Below are positions 40,612-49,267 of a DNA stretch of 64,000 bases, one piece after another. The position numbers were made by a program, and so were the translations under genes. The DNA comes from Armatimonas rosea (GTDB taxonomy: Bacteria > Armatimonadota > Armatimonadia > Armatimonadales > Armatimonadaceae), in NCBI RefSeq assembly GCF_014202505.1, contig NZ_JACHGW010000005.1, positions 1 to 64,000 on the forward strand, written 5' to 3'. The notes below the pieces were generated by a model. It had not been told where the DNA came from. It worked only from the letters and a program-made list of their open reading frames with translations, and made no database searches. Every line of letters starts with the position of its first letter. Within the stretch, counting starts at the first letter, position 1.

Positions 40612-41439
40612 GTGATTAGAAAACGCACTGCGACGATTGTCTCCGTGCAGGCACTCGCCGCACCGGGGCACTATGTCCTTACCTTCGACGACCCCGAGAC
40701 GGCGCGTGATGCCCGGCCCGGCCACTTTATCGCGGTGGGCGCGACCACGCCCGCTAACGCCGGAAGCTCGATCCTGCGCAAGCCCTTCTCGATCTATAAG
40801 GTCGATCCCGATGCCGGCCTCTGCACGATCCTGTTCTCGGTCTACGGCCCCACCACCAGCACGATGGCGCTCTACAAGCCCGGCGACAAGCTGGACTTCC
40901 TCGGCCCCCTCGGAGGGCGCGTCTTCGATGCCGACCCCCAGGCCGCTGTCCACCACGTGATGGTCGGAGGCGGCTACGGGGTTCCGCCGCTCAACTTCCT
41001 CGCTAAGACCATCAAGGCCGCCAACCCCAGCGCCAAGGTCACCCTGATCTACGGAGCCCGAAGCGCGAACCTGCTGGTCGGCGACGACGGCCTGCGCGAG
41101 GCGGGGGTGGAGATCATCGCCTGCACCGACGATGGCAGCCTCGGGGTGAAGGGGCGCGTGACGGATGGCCTCGCCCCCCTCCTAGCTCCCCCAATCTTGG
41201 GGGCGGGGGGGGCAAGCGGGGGGGCGTGTGTCTATACCTGTGGCCCAACCCCGATGATGCGCGCGGTCGCGGAGCTGTGCATGGCACATAACACCCCCTG
41301 TCAGGTCTCGATGGAGACACCCATGCCCTGCGGCATTGGAATCTGCGTCGGGTGCGTCCTCAAGAAAGCCGACGGCACCTTCTCACGCACCTGCACCGAT
41401 GGCCCGGTCTACCCGGCGACGGAGGTCACATGGCAGTAA
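40612..41439 (+). CDS. pyrK: Dihydroorotate dehydrogenase B electron-transfer subunit with small in-frame insert
   Basis: 275 aa FAD/[2Fe-2S] subunit that passes electrons from PyrD to NAD+. Features: ferredoxin-reductase-like FAD domain (LRKPFSIYKVD), NAD site (VGGGYGVPPLNFL), and the C-terminal cluster motif CGIGICVGC...C (C-x4-C-x2-C-x12-C pattern). At about residues 187-203 lies LAPLLAPPILGAGGASGG, encoded by a G/C palindrome shared with anmK; it sits just before the conserved VYTCGPTPMM. GTG start with GGTACAAT 7 nt upstream and no Shine-Dalgarno sequence. Overlaps pyrD by 10 bp. Confidence 0.93.
   Translation: MIRKRTATIVSVQALAAPGHYVLTFDDPETARDARPGHFIAVGATTPANAGSSILRKPFSIYKVDPDAGLCTILFSVYGPTTSTMALYKPGDKLDFLGPLGGRVFDADPQAAVHHVMVGGGYGVPPLNFLAKTIKAANPSAKVTLIYGARSANLLVGDDGLREAGVEIIACTDDGSLGVKGRVTDGLAPLLAPPILGAGGASGGACVYTCGPTPMMRAVAELCMAHNTPCQVSMETPMPCGIGICVGCVLKKADGTFSRTCTDGPVYPATEVTWQ
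41171..41212. repeat. Small G/C palindrome (type C), copy in pyrK
   Basis: GCCCCCCTCCTAGCTCCCCCAATCTTGGGGGCGGGGGGG; the inverted CCCCC/GGGGG arms and the AGCTCCCCCA...TGGGGGCGGGGGG core match the reverse complement of the anmK copy. Translated in frame. Confidence 0.75.
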
Positions 41440-42338
41440 ACCTGGAAGTGAAGATCGGCTCGCTGACCATGCGAACCCCCGTGACCACCGGCTCCGGCAC
41501 CTTCGGCTTTGGCTCGGAGACAAAAGACCTCGTGGACCTCTCGAAGCTGGGCGCGGTCTGCGTAAAAGCCACGACCCGTGAGCGGCGCCTGGGCAACCCG
41601 CCCGCCCGCATGTGCGAGACGGCATCGGGGGTGCTCAATGCCATTGGGCTCCAGAACGGTGGGATCGAGAACTATATCCTAGAGAAACTCCCGTATCTGA
41701 GGCAGTTCGATGTCCCGATTATCGTCAATGTCCCCGGCGAGAGCCCCGACGACTTTGCCTATGTCGCGCGGCGGCTCACGGAGAGCGGGGGGGCGGACGC
41801 CATCGAGCTCAATATCTCCTGCCCCAATGTCTCCCACGGCCTCGACTACGCCACCCAGCCGCACCTAACCGCCGAGGTGGTCGCCGCAGTCAAGGCCGTC
41901 ACCGATCTTCCCATCATCGCCAAGCTCTCACCCAATGTCACCGACATTCGCCCGATTGCCAAGGCCGCGGAAGACGCCGGCGCGGATGCGATCTCCCTCA
42001 TCAACACGGTGATCGGGACCGCCATCGATGCCCGCAAGCGCACCTTCAAGCTCGCCAACAAGACCGGGGGGCTCTCCGGGCCGGCCATCAAGCCCATCGC
42101 GCTACTCGCCGTCTACCGGGTCGCCCAGACCGTGAATGTCCCGATTATCGGCATGGGCGGGATCATGAACGCCACCGACGCCGTGGAGTTTCTGCTGGCG
42201 GGCGCGACCGCTGTGGCCGCGGGGACAGTCAACTTTGTCAACCCGCTCGCCGCCATCGAGATCGCCGATGGGATCGCGGACTACCTGGAGAAGAACGGCT
42301 TCACCGATGTCCATGAGCTGATTGGGGCGGTGCAGTAG
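41430..42338 (+). CDS. pyrD: Dihydroorotate dehydrogenase, type 1B catalytic subunit
   Basis: 302 aa FMN enzyme of pyrimidine synthesis, converting dihydroorotate to orotate. Motifs: NPPARMCETASGVLNAIGLQN (substrate loop), ELNISCPNVSHG with the catalytic Cys, IAKLSPNV, and GMGGIMNATDAVEFLLAGATAVAAGT at the FMN phosphate site. Start at 41430 with GGAGGT six nt upstream. Pairs with pyrK as the NAD-dependent class 1B enzyme. No other pyr genes are near. Confidence 0.95.
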   Translation: MAVNLEVKIGSLTMRTPVTTGSGTFGFGSETKDLVDLSKLGAVCVKATTRERRLGNPPARMCETASGVLNAIGLQNGGIENYILEKLPYLRQFDVPIIVNVPGESPDDFAYVARRLTESGGADAIELNISCPNVSHGLDYATQPHLTAEVVAAVKAVTDLPIIAKLSPNVTDIRPIAKAAEDAGADAISLINTVIGTAIDARKRTFKLANKTGGLSGPAIKPIALLAVYRVAQTVNVPIIGMGGIMNATDAVEFLLAGATAVAAGTVNFVNPLAAIEIADGIADYLEKNGFTDVHELIGAVQ

Positions 42339-42402
42339 TTTCGTTCCGCGAACTTTCTGCGCGAGCCGTTTGTTGTCTATCCCGTGGAGGCTAAGAAATA
42401 AA

Positions 42403-43410
42403 ATGAGTACCATCCTAACGTGGAGCCGTATTGTTGAGTTTGCGACCACGGGCAACCCCAAGCCCGCCCGCATTATCGAGAAGACCGAGAGCGAGTGGCG
42501 TGCGCAGCTCACCCCCGAGCAGTTCTATGTCACCCGCCAGCACGGCACCGAGCGCGCCTTTAGCTCCGAGCTCTGTAGCCGCTTCGAGCCGGGGATATAT
42601 GCCTGTGTCTGCTGCAACACGCTTCTCTTCGACTCCGCGGAGAAGTTCGACTCCGGGACCGGGTGGCCGTCGTTTACCCAGCCCATCGACCCGAGCGCCG
42701 TGGCCTACAACCTCGATGTCTCCCACGGGATGCAGCGGATCGAGGCGGTCTGCAACACCTGCCGGGCGCACCTAGGGCATGTCTTCCCCGATGGCCCCGC
42801 GCCCAGCCGCCTGCGCTACTGCATGAACGCGGTCGCGCTCAAGAAGCAAGAGGCAGCGCCCACCGCGCCCGCAAAGGCCCCAACCCAGACCGAGCTCGCG
42901 ACCTTCGGCGGCGGTTGTTTCTGGTGCACTGAGGCGGTCTTCCAGCAGCTCCGTGGGGTGCATGCGGTGGTCAGCGGCTACTGCGGCGGCCACGTGGACA
43001 ATCCGACCTACAAAGAGGTCTGTGGCGGGCAGACGGGCCATGCGGAGGTGATCCAGGTGACCTTCGATCCACAAGAGATCCGCTACGCGGACCTCGTGGC
43101 GATCCACCTGGCGACCCACGACCCGACCACGGCGAATCGCCAGGGCGCGGATGTGGGCACCCAGTACCGAAGCGCGATCTTCACCCATAGCCCGGAGCAG
43201 GCTGAGATTGCTCAAGCCGTGATGGAGCAGCTCGCACCGGCCTTCGATGCGCCGCTCACCACGGAGCTCAGCCCGCTGGCGACGTTCTATCCCGCCGAGG
43301 CGTACCACCAGAACTACTACAACACCAACCCGGGAGCGGGGTACTGCCAGGCCGTGATTAGCCCGAAGCTGCAAAAGGCCCGCAAGCTCCTCCAAGACCG
43401 GCTGAAGTAG
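42403..43410 (+). CDS. msrBA: Fused methionine sulfoxide reductase MsrB-MsrA
   Basis: 335 aa bifunctional repair enzyme. N-terminal MsrB (about 15-148) has zinc pairs C68/C71 and C117/C120 and catalytic C140 (RYCMNAVAL). C-terminal MsrA (about 162-330) has GGGCFWC (catalytic C172), GGHVDNPTYKEVCGGQTGHAE and GTQYRSAIF. Domain order B then A is less common than A then B. GGAGG precedes the ATG at 42403 by about 12 nt. No signal peptide: cytoplasmic. Confidence 0.95.
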   Translation: MSTILTWSRIVEFATTGNPKPARIIEKTESEWRAQLTPEQFYVTRQHGTERAFSSELCSRFEPGIYACVCCNTLLFDSAEKFDSGTGWPSFTQPIDPSAVAYNLDVSHGMQRIEAVCNTCRAHLGHVFPDGPAPSRLRYCMNAVALKKQEAAPTAPAKAPTQTELATFGGGCFWCTEAVFQQLRGVHAVVSGYCGGHVDNPTYKEVCGGQTGHAEVIQVTFDPQEIRYADLVAIHLATHDPTTANRQGADVGTQYRSAIFTHSPEQAEIAQAVMEQLAPAFDAPLTTELSPLATFYPAEAYHQNYYNTNPGAGYCQAVISPKLQKARKLLQDRLK

Positions 43411-43421
43411 CCAAAAGAAAG

Positions 43422-43459
43422 CAGGGGAGGGTGGGCAGAGAGCCCGCCCCTGTTTTTTT
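43422..43459 (+). terminator. Intrinsic terminator after msrBA
   Basis: CAGGGG...CCCCTG outer stem with an inner TGGGC/GCCCG stem, followed by TTTTTTT. Confidence 0.88.
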
Positions 43460-43488
43460 GCACGACTGGGTACAATAATACCTAAACT

Positions 43489-44007
43489 ATGCCTTACCGA
43501 AGTCTGCCTATCGGGGACAATGCCCCGGAAGAAGTCCACGCCGTGATCGAGATCCCCCGGGGCTCGTCGAATAAGTACGAGTACGATAAAGAGCTTGGGG
43601 TCTTCAAGCTGGACCGCCCCCTCTACTCGCCGCTGTTCTACCCCTTTGACTACGGCTGGATCGCGGGGACCATGAGCGCCGATGGCGATGCGCTCGATGT
43701 GCTGGTGATCGGCTCCCACCCGACTTTTTGTGGCTGTGTCGTGAACTGCCGTCCCCTAGGCGTGCTGATGATGCGCGATGAAAAAGGCGCCGATGAGAAG
43801 ATCCTCGCCCGGGTTGCCCACGACCCGCGCTTCCACGGTGTGCGCAAGCTTGAGGATGTCCCCGAGCACTATTTGCGCGAGATCGAGCACTTCTTCGATG
43901 TCTACAAGACCCTGGAGAAAAAGAGTGTCCAGATCGGGGAGTGGATGGATGTCGATCGGGCAAAAGAGATGATCAATACCTGCCGCCTGATCCACAGCGC
44001 GGTCTAG
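43489..44007 (+). CDS. ppa: Inorganic pyrophosphatase, family I
   Basis: 172 aa. PPase signature DGDALDVLV in MSADGDALDVLVIG, with EIPRGSSNKYEYDKE and PFDYGWI as other family segments. Cytoplasmic, Mg-dependent, hydrolyses PPi. GGTACAATAATACC is 8-18 nt before the ATG with no Shine-Dalgarno sequence. Its stop codon TAG shares bases with the first base of repeat A2 (TAGATCG). Confidence 0.95.
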   Translation: MPYRSLPIGDNAPEEVHAVIEIPRGSSNKYEYDKELGVFKLDRPLYSPLFYPFDYGWIAGTMSADGDALDVLVIGSHPTFCGCVVNCRPLGVLMMRDEKGADEKILARVAHDPRFHGVRKLEDVPEHYLREIEHFFDVYKTLEKKSVQIGEWMDVDRAKEMINTCRLIHSAV

Positions 44008-44171
44008 ATCGCCCCCGTTTTGATCGCCCCGGTTAGAGCGGGGCGTCTTACTGTCCTCGTCCCTCGGACACAAAGGGCGCTTCGCGCCCATGGGCGGAGC
44101 CCTTCGTGTCGGAGCCTGCGACGACAGCGAGACGCCCCGCTCTAACCGGGGCGATCAAAACCGGGACGATC
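44007..44171. repeat. Palindromic repeat A, copy A2 (165 bp)
   Basis: Perfect 27-bp inverted repeats at 44022-44048 and 44130-44156 (GATCGCCCCGGTTAGAGCGG...), extended imperfectly to GATC at both ends. The interior has GGGCGCTTCGCGCCC and TGTCGGAGCCTGCGACGACA, the latter shared with copy A1 in lnt. It lies between ppa and the heptose kinase gene. Confidence 0.92.
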
Positions 44172-44191
44172 CAAAGACAACAACGATAATG

Positions 44192-45181
44192 ATGCGTGAC
44201 GAACTGCTCACTATTTTAGAGAACTTCCCCGGAAAGCGGGTACTGGTGGTCGGCGATCTGATGGCCGATGAGCACATCTGGGGGCACGTGAACCGGATCT
44301 CCCCCGAGGCACCGGTGCCGATTGTCGAGGTGGAGCGGGAGACCTTTGTCCCCGGCGGCGCGGCCAACACGGCGGCGCAGCTCGTGGCCTTTGAGGCGAC
44401 TGTCTTTGTGGCGGGCGTCGTGGGCGACGATGCCGCGGGGGGGAAGCTCCGGGAGGCGCTGACCACCCTCGGGGCCGATGTGCGCGCGGTGGTCACGGCC
44501 ACGGATCGCCCCACTACCCGCAAGACCCGTGTGACCGCGGGCTCCTACCAGGGTGCCCAGCAGATTGTCCGCGTGGACCGGGAGAAGCGTGCCCCCCTAA
44601 CCCCGGAGACCGAGGCGGTGCTGCTCGCGGCCTGCGAGGCGCTCCTAGACCAGGGCTGTGATGCCTTGCTCTTCTCCGACTACCTCAAAGGCGTCCTCAC
44701 CGAGACCCTCGTGGCGCGGCTGACCGCGGCGGCACGGGCGCGGGGGATTGTCGTGACGGCCAACCCGAAGCCGGCCAGCGTGGGGTTCTACAAGGACGCG
44801 GACCTGATCCAGCTCAACCGGAAAGAGGCCGACGAAGCCAGCCGCACGACTCTGTTTGAGTCCCTCGACGACACGCTCTTTCACGAGGCCGGGGCACGCC
44901 TGCGCGAGGCGCTGGAGGTGCGAAACCTGCTGGTCACCCGTGGCGCACGTGGCCTGACGGTCTTTGAACCCGAGCGCTTTGTCGATGTGGGAGCCGTTCC
45001 CGTGGAGGTATTCGATGGCACGGGGGCGGGGGACTCGACCATTGCGGGGATCACGATGGGGCTCGCGGCAGGGGGGACGATCGAGCAGGCGGTCCGGCTG
45101 GGCAACGCCTCCGGTGGTGCCGTGGTCCGTCACGTGGGAGTGGTTACCGCTCGCCGCGACGAGGTTGCCGCGCTGCTCTAA
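44192..45181 (+). CDS. hldE: D-glycero-beta-D-manno-heptose-7-phosphate kinase (RfaE1-like)
   Basis: 329-330 aa (ATG at 44189 or 44192). PfkB/ribokinase fold with the RfaE1-specific RISPEAPVPIVEVERETFVPGGAANTA, LQLNRKEADEAS-type segment and catalytic FDGTGAGDSTIAG. Single-domain kinase, without the adenylyltransferase domain of bifunctional HldE. It phosphorylates heptose-7-P on the way to LPS heptose precursors. No other heptose gene is in the window, so assignment to LPS synthesis is from family. Preceded by repeat A2. Confidence 0.9.
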   Translation: MRDELLTILENFPGKRVLVVGDLMADEHIWGHVNRISPEAPVPIVEVERETFVPGGAANTAAQLVAFEATVFVAGVVGDDAAGGKLREALTTLGADVRAVVTATDRPTTRKTRVTAGSYQGAQQIVRVDREKRAPLTPETEAVLLAACEALLDQGCDALLFSDYLKGVLTETLVARLTAAARARGIVVTANPKPASVGFYKDADLIQLNRKEADEASRTTLFESLDDTLFHEAGARLREALEVRNLLVTRGARGLTVFEPERFVDVGAVPVEVFDGTGAGDSTIAGITMGLAAGGTIEQAVRLGNASGGAVVRHVGVVTARRDEVAALL

Positions 45182-45186
45182 GTACT

Positions 45187-46314
45187 CTAGGGCGGACTGA
45201 GCCAGCCCGTGGCATTGCCGACCGTCTGGCCGCTCTCAGGGCGCGTGTCGAAGAGCAAGAGATAGAGGCGCTCGTTCTCGATGTAGCCCAGAACGAGGTA
45301 GGGGGCATTGGCGTAGCGGCCCTGCTCTGCGAACCGCTTCAGGTCGGGGAGCGATTTTGGGGAGAGTGTCTTCGTGCTCTCGCGGAGCTCCGCGGCGGTC
45401 TCCGAGTCCAGCGGCATCCCAATCGGCCGACCAAACTCCCCGCCAAAGAACACCTTGGCGATCTGCGGCCGGATGAGCAGATCATCGGGGGTGACTCGGA
45501 ACTCATCACGGATGGGGACGATCCCTAGCAAGAAGTTGGGGTGGGCACCTTCTATCGCTTGGAGCTGGCGCTTGAGGGTCTTGGCGGCGAGGGTTGCTGC
45601 CGTGCGAATGCGCTCGTCGCGCTCCTTGAGCCGGTCCTTGTCCAGCGAAGCACCCTCACCCGTGACCAGCTTCGCGTTGCACCAGACACAGCCCGCCGCG
45701 CGGGTGACATGGTCGCCGCCCACGCCCGTGGAGAAGGTCGCTTTCTGCGCAAAGTCATTGGCGTAGCGAACGACCAGGCGCAGGAGCCGCACGCCCTTGA
45801 TATCGACATCGATGCTCTGGGGATGCAGGCGCTTAGCCCCGCCCTCGTTGGTCACCACGCGCCAGAGCGACGAGCGGATGGCATCGGAGCGGAAGAGAAG
45901 CTTGGTGTCGCCGTAGACCTCGAAGTAGCAAAATCCCGTCCCCAGCTTGGACTGCTCGTCGTCGCGGCCCACGGTTGCCTGGAAGCGCAGGAACTTGCCC
46001 TGGAGGGGAATCGACATCCCGCAGAGCTCCCCCGGCCCCGAGGGATCGTCCTTGACATCCACCGACATCGCGTGCTCAAAGCGCTCACCCTCGACAATGG
46101 CCTTGCGCGGGCTATAGACCAGGTTGCCATCGTAGCGCACGGCGGGGTGTTTAAAGAGACTCTCCAGCCAGACATCTCCCCGAGGGCTCTCCAAGGGGTT
46201 GACGGGGACAATCGTGGTGTCGGGGTTGTCTTGCGTATCGGGGGAGTCTTGCGCCAAAGCGGGCAAGGAGAAGGAGAGACCCAAAACGGCAACAGCGAAG
46301 CAACGACGCGTCAT
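45187..46314 (-). CDS. Exported protein with NPCBM-like domain
   Basis: 375 aa. Signal peptide MTRRCFAVAVLGLSFSLPALAQ. The first half carries an NPCBM/galactose-binding-like domain: FEHAMSVDVKDDPSGPGELCGMSIPLQGKFLRFQATVGRDDEQ...FCYFEVYGDTKLLFRSDAIRS. The second half (about 200-375) is Cys-poor and not recognised. It may bind glycans in the periplasm or at the surface. The ATG at 46312-46314 is set by GGAGG about 7 nt upstream; an earlier ATG is less well placed. Confidence 0.82.
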   Translation of the reverse strand: MTRRCFAVAVLGLSFSLPALAQDSPDTQDNPDTTIVPVNPLESPRGDVWLESLFKHPAVRYDGNLVYSPRKAIVEGERFEHAMSVDVKDDPSGPGELCGMSIPLQGKFLRFQATVGRDDEQSKLGTGFCYFEVYGDTKLLFRSDAIRSSLWRVVTNEGGAKRLHPQSIDVDIKGVRLLRLVVRYANDFAQKATFSTGVGGDHVTRAAGCVWCNAKLVTGEGASLDKDRLKERDERIRTAATLAAKTLKRQLQAIEGAHPNFLLGIVPIRDEFRVTPDDLLIRPQIAKVFFGGEFGRPIGMPLDSETAAELRESTKTLSPKSLPDLKRFAEQGRYANAPYLVLGYIENERLYLLLFDTRPESGQTVGNATGWLSPP

Positions 46315-46345
46315 GGTAAGCCTCCGCAAGAGAAGAAAAGATCAA

Positions 46346-46419
46346 TCCGCCCGGCAGGACTCGAACCTGCGACCTTCGGCTCCGGAGGCCGACGCTCTAA
46401 TCCGCTGAGCTACGAGCGG
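46346..46419 (-). tRNA. tRNA-Arg (anticodon CCG)
   Basis: 74-nt cloverleaf on the minus strand: acceptor CCGCTCG/CGGGCGG, D-arm, anticodon stem TCGGC/GCCGA with loop CTCCGGA giving CCG (reads CGG), T-arm GCAGG-TTCGAGT-CCTGC, discriminator A. The 3' CCA is not encoded. Confidence 0.94.
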
Positions 46420-46436
46420 GAAGGGATTGAAACCGC

Positions 46437-46465
46437 AGTATACCGCTGGATTTTTCTCCCTGCAA
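46437..46465 (-). promoter_or_regulatory. tRNA-Arg promoter
   Basis: On the minus strand TTGCAG, 17-bp spacer, TATACT. The divergent SARP-STAND gene's TATAAT (46489-46494) lies just beyond. Confidence 0.75.
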
Positions 46466-46501
46466 CCGCGCTGTGGGGCGTAAAGCGCTATAATGCGTCC
46501 G

Positions 46502-49180
46502 ATGGCGGCACCCCTCTGGCGTTTTGAGTTTCTGGGAGACTTTCGGGCGACCCGTGACCGCACAACCATCACCCGTCTGGAGTCGCGGCGGGCACTGGCA
46601 CTCCTGGCGGCCCTCGCGCTCTCTCCACAGCGCCGGCAAACCCGTGAGGAGCTGATTGAGCGTATCTGGCCCGATGCCCCCTTGGAGGCCGGCCGCAATC
46701 GCCTCAAGCAGGCCCTGGCATCGCTGCGCCGCCAGCTAGAGCCGCCGCCCTTGCCCCCCGGGAGTGTCTTTGAGGCGGATCGGTTTAGCTTGGGGCTGCG
46801 CGCGGGTGCCGTCACCACCGATGTCGCCGAGCTGGAGCAGGCGCTGAGACGCCAGGACTTCCCGCGCGTGCAAGCCCTCTGGCGGGGCGAGCTCCTGCCG
46901 GGCCTCTACGAAGACTGGGTGCAAGACGAGCGTGAGCGCCTCAATGCCCTCTACGCACGCGCTCCGGTACTTCTTGAGGAAGCAGAGCTCCTCGCGGCGC
47001 TGGTGCCCGACGAAGTGACGACGCCCCCTGCGCCCTCGCGTAGGGTGGAGCTCCCCGTGCAAGTGACCCGCTTCTTTGGTCGGGAGACCGAGCAGACGAC
47101 TCTCCACGCACTGCTTCAAGACGACCGCTGGGTGAGCCTGACGGGACCCGGCGGAATCGGCAAGACACGCTTGGCCATTGAGGTGGCACGCGGCTGGATA
47201 GGCGGGGATGTCTGGTTTGTTCCGCTGGCCGAGGCCAGCCAAGGAGCACACTTTGGAGCCGCACTGGCAAGTGCCCTGAAGCTACCCCTTCGCGCGCAGA
47301 CCGACCCACTGGAGCAGGCTCTGGCTTTCTTGGGTGTGGGGCCTGCGCTCCTCGTACTGGACAATGCGGAGCAGCTTGTCGCGCAGGGGCTTGCGGGGCA
47401 CTTGGAGACCCTGCTGGAGCGCTGCCCCGGAGTCAGGCTCCTCGTGACCACCCGCCAGGGACTAGGGGGAGGCGCTGAGCGTCTTTTCCCGGTTCCTCCT
47501 CTCCCCCTGCCCCAGAGTGAGAGTCTGCTGGAGCTGGCGCAGCTCGCCTCGGTTCAGCTCTTTTTAGATCGGGCACAGCGGGCTCGGGCCGATGTGGGCT
47601 TGACAGCGCGCAACGCCGCTACCTTGGCGACACTCTGTCAGCGCCTCGATGGGATTCCCCTCGCGCTGGAGCTGGTGGCTGCCTGGGCACAGGCACTGAG
47701 CCCCGGCCAGATCCTCGCTCGCTTGGAGGCAGGGGATACGGTCGTGACCACCAGCCGCCGACGGGGCGGGCTGGAGCGGCATCGCTCCCTCCACCATGCC
47801 TTCGACGGGAGCTTTCAGCGGCTCTCGGGGGGCGCTCAGCGCTTCTTTACCCAGCTCTCGGTCTTTCGGGGCGGTGGGACTCTGGAGGCTGCCGGTGCGA
47901 TCTGTGACGAGCCCGACGCCGCGCTTCTCCTCACCGAGCTCGCCGATGCCTCCCTGGTTCAGCTGCGCATGACCGAGCAGGAGGAGCTGCGCTTTGTCCT
48001 CTTGGAGAGCCTGCGACAGTTTGCCGCGGAGCGCCTCACCGAGTCAGAGTTGACTGCCCTGCAGGAGCGCCACGGAGCCTACTACGCCTCCCTGGCCGCA
48101 CGTGCCGCCCGGATCGAGCCGCCGCACGACCAAGCGGAGTGGCTGAACGTACTTCAGGAGGAGTGGGACAATCTTCGCGCGGCCCAGCAAGTAGCCCCCC
48201 TAGAGCGTGCTCTACAGCTCCCCTGTGTCCTCACCGACTTTCTCCTGCTTCGTGGCTATGTTCAGGAAGGGATTGCCTGGCTAGAAGCGGCGCTCGCTCG
48301 GCCCGATGCTCCACGGGAGCGCGCGGTGCAGGCGCGTGCCCAGCTGGGGGCACTCACACCGGATTTTAAAGGAATCCCCCATGCGCGGGCACTCTTGGAG
48401 GAAGCCTTGGCGCAAGCGCGGGAGCACGGGCTCGTTGCGACCGAGGCCTTTGTGCTCTTTCACTTGGGGCGGCTGGCCTACCTACGCTACGACTTGCCGG
48501 GGAGCTGGGAGTGGCACGTACAGGCACGTGCCCTGCGGGAGAGCCTCGGTGAGCCCGGTCCGCTGGCACTCTCTGTCTATGCGCTTGCCCAGCTCGCCCT
48601 CCGGCTGCCCGAGCCCCCCGAGCCTACCTGGGAGCTCCTCCACCGCGCCGAGGCACTCGCGCGGCAGGCAGGGAGACAGAGCACGCTGGCTGAGATTCTC
48701 TACGAGAGTGCTTGTGTCGTAACGGCCGAGGGCGATATCGAGGGAGCGTTCCCTCTACTGGGAGCGAGCCGCACCCTCGCACGTCAGCTGGGGAGTGTCC
48801 GTCTGGAAGGCAAGATCCTCAACCACCTAGGCGAGCTCCGACGGCTCCAAGGAAATTTTGCCGAGGCGATGGTGCACTACCGCGCGGCTACACAGATCTT
48901 TAACCAGCTCCGTGAGAGCGGGGTCACCCATGTCCCCATCTGGAACCTCGGCTGCTGCTTTGAGGCGTCGCAGGACTGGGAGCGCGCCCTTCTCCTCCTT
49001 GCCTGCTCCGCAAAGCTCCTCGACTCGGTCGGGCGGCCCATCGACGATGAGAGCCGTGGGGTGCTGGAGCAGTACCGCCAGAAAGTGGTGGAGACATTTG
49101 GCCCTGCCCGCGCCGAGGCAATCTACGCCCGCGGCTACCGAATGACGGTCGAGGAAGCCCTTGCCCTCACCGAGAAGTAA
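46502..49180 (+). CDS. SARP-STAND regulator (AfsR-like): wHTH-BTAD, NB-ARC, TPR-like tail
   Basis: 892 aa. N-terminal winged-helix OmpR-like domain (FEFLGDFRATRDRTTITRLESRRALALLAALALSP...WPDAPLEAGRNRLKQALASLRRQLE) and BTAD (about 100-165, QALWRGELLPGLYEDWVQDERERL) make it a DNA-binding SARP. NB-ARC: Walker A GPGGIGKTR, LLVLDNAEQL. The C-terminal about 300 residues are TPR-like. TATAAT ends 7 nt before the ATG at 46502; an in-frame ATG at 46493 lies inside the -10 box. It ends 87 nt before the cytolysin-like gene, whose transcription it might control; this is inference. Confidence 0.88.
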   Translation: MAAPLWRFEFLGDFRATRDRTTITRLESRRALALLAALALSPQRRQTREELIERIWPDAPLEAGRNRLKQALASLRRQLEPPPLPPGSVFEADRFSLGLRAGAVTTDVAELEQALRRQDFPRVQALWRGELLPGLYEDWVQDERERLNALYARAPVLLEEAELLAALVPDEVTTPPAPSRRVELPVQVTRFFGRETEQTTLHALLQDDRWVSLTGPGGIGKTRLAIEVARGWIGGDVWFVPLAEASQGAHFGAALASALKLPLRAQTDPLEQALAFLGVGPALLVLDNAEQLVAQGLAGHLETLLERCPGVRLLVTTRQGLGGGAERLFPVPPLPLPQSESLLELAQLASVQLFLDRAQRARADVGLTARNAATLATLCQRLDGIPLALELVAAWAQALSPGQILARLEAGDTVVTTSRRRGGLERHRSLHHAFDGSFQRLSGGAQRFFTQLSVFRGGGTLEAAGAICDEPDAALLLTELADASLVQLRMTEQEELRFVLLESLRQFAAERLTESELTALQERHGAYYASLAARAARIEPPHDQAEWLNVLQEEWDNLRAAQQVAPLERALQLPCVLTDFLLLRGYVQEGIAWLEAALARPDAPRERAVQARAQLGALTPDFKGIPHARALLEEALAQAREHGLVATEAFVLFHLGRLAYLRYDLPGSWEWHVQARALRESLGEPGPLALSVYALAQLALRLPEPPEPTWELLHRAEALARQAGRQSTLAEILYESACVVTAEGDIEGAFPLLGASRTLARQLGSVRLEGKILNHLGELRRLQGNFAEAMVHYRAATQIFNQLRESGVTHVPIWNLGCCFEASQDWERALLLLACSAKLLDSVGRPIDDESRGVLEQYRQKVVETFGPARAEAIYARGYRMTVEEALALTEK

Positions 49181-49267
49181 CCCCGTCAGACTCTCCTTAC
49201 GTTTCCCTTACACCCCCTTGATACGCTTGTTTCATGCACGCAAGCAAGTGCTATAGGGAGGTTTGCA

